The notes beneath the pieces were generated by a model. The model did no database searches, was not told where the DNA came from, and saw only the letters and a program-made list of their open reading frames with translations. DNA of 5,083 nucleotides from J054 sp964613615 (GTDB lineage Bacteria; Pseudomonadota; Gammaproteobacteria; Steroidobacterales; GCA-2729495), in NCBI GenBank assembly GCA_964613615.1, contig CAZTIB010000062.1:1-5083 (forward strand), read 5' to 3'. The position numbers were made by a program, and so were the translations under genes. Within the stretch, counting starts at the first letter, position 1. The number at the start of each line of letters is the position of its first letter. Positions 1 to 5,083 of this stretch are shown here, in pieces.

Positions 1-1338
1 GAAGAAGTGAAGATCGACGGTAAGTGGCAGCAGGGGCCGGTGATCTTCAATAACATGGGGCCCTGGGATACCGAGGCCATTGCGCTGGGACTGGAACCGA
101 TTCCGTATCACGGCATCGATACCTACCGCATCGCGATCCAGTACATGCTGGACCTGCTGGAGAAAAACGGCGGCAAGCTGCCGCAGATCCCGCCGGTGGA
201 AGTCCCGCGTGACAAGGCGCCCGTGAAGGAGCAGGTCTATACCGGCGACGACATCGACATCACGCAGTTCCCGTTTATCACGTCGAACCCCGGCGACTCG
301 GGCCGATACGTCAACACCGGTTCCGTGTTCACCGAGGACGTGGAGCTCGGGAAAAACTTCGGCACGTATCGCTGCGAGATCAAGGGCCCGCGCAAGATGG
401 GTGTAAACCCGGAGCCGGGGCAGGGTGCGTGGAAGATGTTCATGGCGAAAAAGGAGCGCGGCGAGAAGGAGGCCGTGGTGTCCATCGTGCTGGGCCAGGA
501 TCCGATCGTCTGGACCATCAGCGGTTCGGCGATAGCAAAGAGCGGCAAGGAGGACGAGCTGGCGCTGGCCGGCGGCCTGCGCGGCAAGCCGGTACAGGTG
601 GTGAAGTCCGAGACCAACGACATGCTGGTCCCGGCCAACGCGGAAATGGTGATCGAGGGTATCGTGCCGCTGGATGCGCCGATGGAACCGGAAGGCCCCT
701 TCGGCGAGATGTATGGCTATCTCGGGCTGAAGAAGAGCGAGAATTTCTTCATGAACATCACGGCCATCACCTGCCGTAAAGACCCGTGGATCCTGAACCA
801 GTTCACGGGTGTCACCCGCGGCTTTGTTACAGCGCCGCTGGAAGGTGTGTCACTCGCGCGCCTGAGAAAGTTGTCGCCGCAGATCGTGGCCTTCCACTCG
901 CCGGTGGAGGCCACCGGCTTCGGCTTTTTGAGCATCAAGAAGACCAAGCCGGGGCAGGCCCTGAGCATCGGCAAGAAGATCGCGCGCATCGTGCCCATCT
1001 CCAAGATCGTGGTGGTCGTCGATGATGATCTCGATGTCTACGATCGCACCCAGATGATGTTCGCGATGGGCTCGCGCTGGCAGCCGTTCCCGGCCACCGA
1101 GATCATCGAGTCGGCGCGCGGCATGCCGCTGGACCCGAGTTCGCCCAACCGGCCGATGAGCAGCAAGATCATCATCGACGCCACGCGCCAGTGGCCGGAA
1201 GAGGGTGGGCCGGAAGAGTACCCGGCGCTGAACCGGACGCTGCTGGAAGACCTGGCGCCGGAGTCTTTCGAACGCGTGGACGCGGAGTGGGGCGATATGT
1301 TGCTGGACTGGGAGCGATTGCGCCGGCGGCGGGTCTAG
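1..1338 (+). CDS. UbiD-family prenylated-FMN-dependent decarboxylase/carboxylase, 5'-truncated by the window edge
   Basis: UbiD enzymes are cytoplasmic and reversibly (de)carboxylate aromatic or alpha,beta-unsaturated acids using prenylated FMN supplied by a UbiX-type prenyltransferase. The frame is open to base 1 (two Glu codons precede a GTG at 7), and 443 residues follow that GTG against roughly 490-500 in the family. About 50 N-terminal residues therefore probably lie outside the window and the GTG is probably internal. Numbering from the GTG codon, the motif NFGTYR (N117-R122) matches the metal-binding Asn and catalytic Arg of Fdc1 (N168, R173). E184 in DELALAGGLRG fits the metal-binding Glu (E233). 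E229 and E234 in EGPFGEMYGY fit the catalytic Glu pair (E277, E282). SSKIIIDATR near 385-394 is the usual C-terminal signature. The catalytic Arg-Glu-Glu set is intact, but no His lies in the loop after R122, where most members have a metal ligand. Substrate cannot be assigned; ubiquinone biosynthesis (UbiD proper) is possible but not favoured. The gene ends with TAG and converges on the AsmA gene. No ubiX is visible. Confidence 0.93.
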   Translation, partial: EEVKIDGKWQQGPVIFNNMGPWDTEAIALGLEPIPYHGIDTYRIAIQYMLDLLEKNGGKLPQIPPVEVPRDKAPVKEQVYTGDDIDITQFPFITSNPGDSGRYVNTGSVFTEDVELGKNFGTYRCEIKGPRKMGVNPEPGQGAWKMFMAKKERGEKEAVVSIVLGQDPIVWTISGSAIAKSGKEDELALAGGLRGKPVQVVKSETNDMLVPANAEMVIEGIVPLDAPMEPEGPFGEMYGYLGLKKSENFFMNITAITCRKDPWILNQFTGVTRGFVTAPLEGVSLARLRKLSPQIVAFHSPVEATGFGFLSIKKTKPGQALSIGKKIARIVPISKIVVVVDDDLDVYDRTQMMFAMGSRWQPFPATEIIESARGMPLDPSSPNRPMSSKIIIDATRQWPEEGGPEEYPALNRTLLEDLAPESFERVDAEWGDMLLDWERLRRRRV

Positions 1339-1340
1339 CC

Positions 1341-1459
1341 AGGGACTTTCTGCTTTTCGCAGAAAAGCTGAATGTCCCCAGATCAGAGGGGACATTCAGC
1401 TTTTTCTGCAAGGGCGCAGATGTGGTTTGAGGCCGGTGGGGGAAAAGCAGAATGTCCCC
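1341..1459. repeat. REP-like cluster: four alternating copies of an 18-nt module
   Basis: The module GAAAAGCWGAATGTCCCC occurs on the plus strand at 1362-1379 and 1442-1459 (17 of 18 identical to each other). It occurs inverted at 1341-1358 (two differences from the 1442 copy) and at 1388-1406 (one extra T in the T-run). Adjacent copies can pair in two competing ways. Copies 1 and 2 form a hairpin with a GCA loop and two internal mismatches. Copies 2 and 3 form a perfect 17-bp stem (1363-1379 with 1388-1404) around an 8-nt loop, extendable to about 21 bp with one bulged T. The cluster starts 2 bases after the ubiD stop and ends 2 bases before the AsmA stop. The alternating arrangement resembles BIME/REP clusters, and modules with GGGGACA-type ends often accompany Y1/RAYT transposases in proteobacteria (from memory, not searched). 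No transposase is present here. Confidence 0.9.
1359..1409. terminator. Probable bidirectional intrinsic terminator between convergent genes
   Basis: A 13-bp GC-containing stem, 1367-1379 with 1388-1400, is followed on the plus strand by five T residues (1401-1405). On the minus strand the same stem is followed by four T residues (complement of 1363-1366). The stem can also extend through the A/T tracts to 1359 and 1409. Its position between the two convergent stop codons (1338 and 1462) is where termination in both directions would be needed. It is built from copies 2 and 3 of the repeat module, so the terminator role is inferred and may be secondary to the element being a dispersed repeat. 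Confidence 0.6.
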
Positions 1460-1461
1460 CG

Positions 1462-4400
1462 CTATTTGCCACCATTCTTCTTCGCGAAGCGTTTCTCGGC
1501 CTCTTCCAGCACCTTGCCGCACGGATCCGGTGACCGCCAGGCCGAGTCGAAGGCTGCCTGTGCGAGCAGCGACAGGCCGGCGGTAAAAAACGCGGCACCG
1601 GCCGTCAGCGCCGCGCCGGTCCGGTCCAGCGTCACTGCAGGTGCCGCCATCGTGCCGCCGATGCGCACGAAGGGATTGACCAGGCTGCCGGCGCTGACGC
1701 TGAGTCGTGACCGCGGCCTGGAGTTAAAACTCAGGTCTAATCGTTCGGTCTGCAGGTTCACGTCGCCCCGGCTGATGATGTTCAGCTTGTCCGTCTGCAC
1801 CACCACCGAAGGGGCGCTCGTCATCACGCCGTCTTTGAAGGTGAAAGGGAATACCGCGCAAGTGATTTCCGTGTACGGTTCTTTCCTGGCAAAGGGATTC
1901 ACCGCGCCGACGATGCTGCTGAACAGGTTGCCGAACAGGGCACTCGTGGCTTGACTGTTCTCCAGCCTGCCGGACGCCGAGTGCACCTTGCCGGTGCCGT
2001 CCAGGTTGGTGGCCAGGTCGCGAAGCGTCTTGCCGCGGGTCGTGACATTAATGTCCCAGTCGCCCTTTGGCATCATGCTAAGGTCGGCGTTGTCCGGCTG
2101 CAACAGGCCGGTGACGAGATCCACACCTTTCACGCGCAAGCTGACATCGGCGCCGTCGGCGGCGGGTGTCACCTGCAGTGCGACATCGAGGCTGCCGGAG
2201 TCGCCGCCGAAACGCCAGGGTGCGACGGCCAGGGCACCATCCTGCAGCACCACTTTGAGATACCAGTTCTTCACATCGAGTTGTTGGCGCAGCACTTCGT
2301 CGGCGGCGATCGACAGGTCTACATTCAGGCGTTTCATGCCCTCGAGGGGTAGTTCCCAGTCGGGAATCAGGCGCCCGTCCTTGCGCTGCTCGGCTTCACG
2401 CGCGGGCTTGTCTTCGAGTATTTCCTTCTTGGCGGGGTCCGTAATCCAGGTGAGGTCGAGCAAAGTCGACGTTAGCGTCGCTTTCAGGCTGGGCGGCGTG
2501 CCGAAGGTGTAGCTGATGTTGCCCGCCAGATTGCCCTTGTTGGTCCGGCCGAGAAAATTCGACATGGTGAGGGTGTCGCCCCTGCGTTCCAGCGCGCCGC
2601 TGAGCTCGAGGCTCCGGCCGGGCAGTAACTCGATGCCCATGATAGTGCCGAGGCGTTCTACATACGGTGACTTGGCCTGGATATTCAGCTTGCCGCTGTC
2701 CCCGGTACGTCGAATGGCTCCGGTAGCCGTCAGCTCGGTCTGGCCGATTTTCAGCTGACCGTCGTCCAGCTGCCAGAGTTCGTCGGTGACTTCTCCGCGC
2801 AGGTCGACGACGAAGGGTTGTTTGCCGAACACGACGTCATAGCGGCCTTCCCAGAAGGCGGAGACATCGGGCCCTGACACCTCGATGTCGAACTTGGCTT
2901 TCAGGGTATCAACGGGGAGCGCCAGTTCACCGTTGACCTTGCCCGTGGCACCCGCCACGTCGATCAGGGAGTCGGAGACACGAAAACCATCGGCAGTCCG
3001 CTGCACGCGCCCGGATACCTGGAAGGGCCCGGCCGGCAGGTTCACATCACCCGCCAGGAAAGCCAGCCGCTCGAGTTCCGGGCCGCGCATCGACACTTGC
3101 AGGTTCGTACCCCTGAGATCCTTCGCGCGGCCCAGTTGTCCCCCCAGCGTGAATGTGCCCTGGCCGATGGTGCCCTTCACGTTACTGAAGACGAAATCGG
3201 CAGGTCGCACCTGCGTCGTCCCAGCGGCGGTCAGTGCACGCGACGGAAACTCCTGCTTGAGACCGGCGACCCGCACCAGGTCGGCGATATCCACCCCGCG
3301 CAGATCCCAGTCGAGGGTGGTGCCCTGGATGAGGGGATCCGGGCCGAGCAGGCCCGACACCTGCATCGACGCGTCGCCGACCTTTATCGCGGTGCCGTCT
3401 TTCAGCTGGTAGCCGTCCTGCACCACTTCGAGTTCGGCGCTCAGCGTGAAAGGCTGCGCCTTGAGGCCCGACACACCGAGCAGCTCGGCGAAATGCCGGA
3501 AGTTCTTGCCGTCGCCGCGCAAGCTTGCGAGTGTGCCCACGTAGTCCGGCGCCGTCCCGAGGGTGCCGGTCAGCGTGGCTTTGCCGAGTTCCGTGCGGGC
3601 GTTGACCTGGAACTGCTCCTGACCGGACGACGATCGTCCCAGCGCCCCGTCCAGCGAGAACTCACCCTTCGCGACGCCGGGCAGGCCGAAGACTTCGCGG
3701 AAGCGGGCCACGTCATCGCCTGTCACCGACAGCTTGAGGTCTGCGTCGTTCAGCGACGGGAAACGGTTCATGTTGCCCGTCAGCTTGAACAGAAAGTTGC
3801 CGATCGTGGCATCGAGTTCCTTGATGTCCAGGTCCTTACCGTCACGCGTCAGGTCGCCGGAGAACTTGAACGCCTCGTCCGGCGCACCGCGCACGCCGAA
3901 CAAACGCAGTGCGGAACGGAGATCCGGACCATCACCGGTGGCACTCAGGCTGATGCCGTCCAGCGTGGGCAGGTCCCTGGCGCGCCCCTTGACGTCGACC
4001 TTCGTCTGACCCCACCTGCCGCCGGCCGTAAAGTTCACGCCGACGTCGACGGGCGAGATATCCGCTGTCAGGTCGATATCGCCGGACACCGTGACTTTGA
4101 AACCGAGCATGTCGACGACTTCGCCGGCATCCGGCGCACTGATCGCCAGCTTCAGCTTCGGCTGCCGCGGATTGTCCAGGTCGTCGATGGTGCCCGAGCC
4201 GTTGATCTTCAGGGTGCCGATGCTGGCATCGAGGGCGAAGCGGACATTGGTGCCGTCGAGCAGGCTCCGGAACGGGCCCACCTGTCCCTGTGCGCTGACT
4301 GGTCGCGCGTTGTACTTGCCGGCGAGGGATGTTTGCAGCAGGCCCGCCGCGTTTTCGACCTGCTTCAGCGTGTCGATCTCGAATGCCACGACCTCGAGCT

Positions 4401-4860
4401 CGTAGCGGCGCACCTCCAGTTTTCCTGCCGTGACCTCCAGTTCCTTGATCAGGAAGTTCGCGCTGCTGCCATCGTCGTCACTGCCGAAGGTCCAGTTATT
4501 TTTGCCTTCGGCGTTGCTCACCAGTTCGCCATCGAGGTTCCGGATGGTCAATGCGTTGAGGATCAGGGGTTCATCTCCGAGGATCGTCGTCAGATCGATG
4601 GCCACCTGGACCTGGTCGGCCTTTAACATGACCGGGTTCTTCGCCCAGTCCGGGTTCGCCAGCCGGACAGACTCGGCTGTCAGCCGCAGCGGATTACCCA
4701 ACTCCACGCTGAAAGCGCCGTCCACACTGATCTGGCGAGCCATGTTCTCGCTGAGCCAGCTTTCGGCGAAGCGCTTGATATTGGCGTCGGTCAACAGGGC
4801 GGTGCCCGCGCCGGCGAGCACGATTACCAAGGCCAGCAGAATGATCAGGAATCGCTTCAT
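1462..4860 (-). CDS. AsmA-family envelope protein (1132 aa), putative inter-membrane phospholipid-transport bridge
   Basis: AsmA-like proteins (AsmA, TamB, YhdP and relatives) are anchored in the inner membrane and extend a grooved beta-sheet through the periplasm. Several take part in phospholipid movement to the outer membrane and in outer-membrane homeostasis. The chosen ATG (4860-4858) places one hydrophobic anchor at residues 4-23, as the family requires. Residues 24-125 show the AsmA N-terminal pattern: ISVDGAF, LTAESVRLANPDW and a GKNNW ending. Residues about 236-800 are beta-rich modules recurring every 70 residues or so. Residues about 830-1080 match the AsmA C-terminal region: IPDWELPLEGMKRLNVDLSI, then TEITCAVFPFTFKDG, then NLQTERLDL. 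A hydrophobic or amphipathic stretch at 1083-1104 precedes DPC at 1112-1114. The only cysteines are C1001 and C1114. The frame is open upstream to an ATG at 5013, but that 51-residue extension would bury the anchor and overlap the divergent gene, so I reject it. No clear Shine-Dalgarno precedes 4860. At 1132 residues it is longer than E. coli AsmA and near TamB/YhdP in size, but the motifs are AsmA-type rather than TamB-type. Confidence 0.92.
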   Translation of the reverse strand: MKRFLIILLALVIVLAGAGTALLTDANIKRFAESWLSENMARQISVDGAFSVELGNPLRLTAESVRLANPDWAKNPVMLKADQVQVAIDLTTILGDEPLILNALTIRNLDGELVSNAEGKNNWTFGSDDDGSSANFLIKELEVTAGKLEVRRYELEVVAFEIDTLKQVENAAGLLQTSLAGKYNARPVSAQGQVGPFRSLLDGTNVRFALDASIGTLKINGSGTIDDLDNPRQPKLKLAISAPDAGEVVDMLGFKVTVSGDIDLTADISPVDVGVNFTAGGRWGQTKVDVKGRARDLPTLDGISLSATGDGPDLRSALRLFGVRGAPDEAFKFSGDLTRDGKDLDIKELDATIGNFLFKLTGNMNRFPSLNDADLKLSVTGDDVARFREVFGLPGVAKGEFSLDGALGRSSSGQEQFQVNARTELGKATLTGTLGTAPDYVGTLASLRGDGKNFRHFAELLGVSGLKAQPFTLSAELEVVQDGYQLKDGTAIKVGDASMQVSGLLGPDPLIQGTTLDWDLRGVDIADLVRVAGLKQEFPSRALTAAGTTQVRPADFVFSNVKGTIGQGTFTLGGQLGRAKDLRGTNLQVSMRGPELERLAFLAGDVNLPAGPFQVSGRVQRTADGFRVSDSLIDVAGATGKVNGELALPVDTLKAKFDIEVSGPDVSAFWEGRYDVVFGKQPFVVDLRGEVTDELWQLDDGQLKIGQTELTATGAIRRTGDSGKLNIQAKSPYVERLGTIMGIELLPGRSLELSGALERRGDTLTMSNFLGRTNKGNLAGNISYTFGTPPSLKATLTSTLLDLTWITDPAKKEILEDKPAREAEQRKDGRLIPDWELPLEGMKRLNVDLSIAADEVLRQQLDVKNWYLKVVLQDGALAVAPWRFGGDSGSLDVALQVTPAADGADVSLRVKGVDLVTGLLQPDNADLSMMPKGDWDINVTTRGKTLRDLATNLDGTGKVHSASGRLENSQATSALFGNLFSSIVGAVNPFARKEPYTEITCAVFPFTFKDGVMTSAPSVVVQTDKLNIISRGDVNLQTERLDLSFNSRPRSRLSVSAGSLVNPFVRIGGTMAAPAVTLDRTGAALTAGAAFFTAGLSLLAQAAFDSAWRSPDPCGKVLEEAEKRFAKKNGGK
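2509..4155 (-). repeat. Tandem ~70-residue protein modules in the AsmA-like protein
   Basis: This segment encodes residues about 236-784. Each unit begins with a G/S-P/D-D/V-L type turn after a strand. It continues with a helix-like stretch ending in LG or FG, then a strand such as PFTLSAEL or PFQVSGRV, a DG turn, and a closing strand ending in GxLG. The turn position falls at residues 242, 311, 381, 451, 522, 593, 663, 731 and, less clearly, 800. The spacings are 67-71 residues. Units are diverged at protein level and no DNA-level repeat is evident, so this is an old structural repeat rather than recent duplication. Inference: each unit is one module of a repeating beta-groove fold, and module number sets the length of the periplasmic bridge. 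Confidence 0.75.
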
Positions 4861-4995
4861 CGGACTTTGGTTTGTCTGGATAGGGCCGGCCGCGCACGCT
4901 GATCGTAGGTATATGTCGCGTGGTTCATGGGGCAGGCGGCCGCTAGTATCGGCGAAAAAGGAGACGCAGCATAGCGTAATAGATGGGGTCCTGGC
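4861..4995. promoter_or_regulatory. Divergent intergenic region carrying promoter(s) for the AsmA gene and perhaps the downstream exported protein
   Basis: These 135 bases separate two divergently oriented starts, so the AsmA-gene promoter must lie here or within the neighbouring 5' end. Candidate boxes are weak. For the minus strand, a TATACC-like -10 lies at 4913-4908, about 48 bases from the ATG, with no good -35. For the plus strand, a TAGTAT-like -10 lies at 4944-4949, also with a poor -35. Two perfect 8-bp GC palindromes are present, GGCCGGCC at 4884-4891 and GCGGCCGC at 4936-4943. A strong Shine-Dalgarno-like AAGGAG at 4958-4963 is not followed at normal spacing by any start codon. No operator of a known regulator is recognised. 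Confidence 0.4.
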
Positions 4996-5083
4996 ATGAA
5001 TAGGAGAATGCAATGGCGGCCGGCTGTGGCTGGGCTGGTTCTGGTGGTCAGCGGGCCGACCTGGGCGCTGCCACCGATTCCCG
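4996..5083 (+). CDS. N-terminus of a probable Sec-exported protein, truncated by the window edge
   Basis: From ATG 4996 the frame stays open to the window end (29 codons plus one base). It reads like a Sec signal peptide: a positive n-region (MNRRMQWR), a hydrophobic core AVAGLVLVVSG, then a c-region with a possible cleavage site after TWA, followed by LPPIP. An in-frame ATG at 5008 would give a shorter version of the same signal peptide. A GGGG at 4985-4988 is a weak ribosome site for 4996. AGGAG at 5002-5006 sits too close to 5008 but 6 bases before an out-of-frame ATG at 5013, whose product is Gly/Ala-rich without a signal and looks less likely. The mature protein lies outside the window, so its function is unknown. 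It is divergent from the AsmA gene. Confidence 0.55.
   Translation, partial: MNRRMQWRPAVAGLVLVVSGPTWALPPIP

Noticed and set aside
850..1395. Minus-strand open frame (181 codons) opposite ubiD
   Set aside because: Arg/His-rich shadow translation antisense to conserved UbiD motifs, and it runs into the repeat cluster.
1191..1430. Small open frames spanning the ubiD end and the repeat cluster on both strands
   Set aside because: They are built from the ubiD coding sequence in other frames plus the repeats, with no independent ribosome site or domain.
1341..1459. CRISPR-like array from the repeated 18-nt module
   Set aside because: Copies alternate in orientation and spacers differ widely (3, 8 and about 35 nt), unlike direct repeats with constant unique spacers. 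No cas gene is present.
3097..4626. Long plus-strand open frame (509 codons) opposite the AsmA gene
   Set aside because: It is the antisense shadow of a clearly coding frame in GC-rich DNA. Its translation is rich in Arg, Gln, Val and Glu with no recognisable domain, and the opposite strand carries conserved family motifs throughout.
4884..4943. GGCCGGCC and GCGGCCGC palindromes as operator sites
   Set aside because: Short GC-only palindromes are expected by chance in GC-rich DNA, and they differ from each other in spacing and sequence context.
4861..5013. 51-residue N-terminal extension of the AsmA-like protein from an upstream ATG
   Set aside because: It would place the membrane anchor internally, has no family similarity and would overlap the start of the divergent exported-protein gene.

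Overview
The window is GC-rich bacterial DNA. It most likely comes from an environmental gammaproteobacterium or a related Gram-negative proteobacterium. The evidence is a very large AsmA-type envelope protein with a proteobacterial-style C-terminal domain, a UbiD-family decarboxylase, dense coding and a REP-like intergenic repeat cluster. The taxonomic call is inference, because no rRNA or other marker gene is present.

Layout: (1) Positions 1-1338, plus strand, hold the 3' part of a UbiD-family prenylated-FMN-dependent (de)carboxylase gene that enters from the left edge. (2) Positions 1339-1461 separate two convergent genes. They are almost filled by four alternating-orientation copies of an 18-nt module (consensus GAAAAGCWGAATGTCCCC) that form strong, mutually exclusive hairpins, one of which looks like a bidirectional terminator. 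(3) Positions 1462-4860, minus strand, hold a complete gene for an AsmA-family protein of 1132 residues. It has one N-terminal membrane anchor, a long periplasmic stretch of about nine modules with a regular period near 70 residues, and an AsmA C-terminal domain with only two cysteines. (4) Positions 4861-4995 are a divergent intergenic region that must carry the promoter of the AsmA gene and possibly that of the next gene. (5) Positions 4996-5083, plus strand, hold the first 29 codons of a probable exported protein, cut by the right edge.

The genes do not form one operon: the first two converge and the last two diverge. No shared pathway can be read from the window. The AsmA-like protein is expected to bridge inner and outer membranes and move or organise phospholipids. 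The UbiD-like enzyme is cytoplasmic and of unknown substrate.

I see no new multi-gene system. The items most worth a second look are the repeat cluster that fits exactly between two stop codons, the loss of the usual metal-binding histidine in the UbiD homologue, and the very regular 70-residue repeat array with a lone C-terminal cysteine pair in the AsmA homologue.
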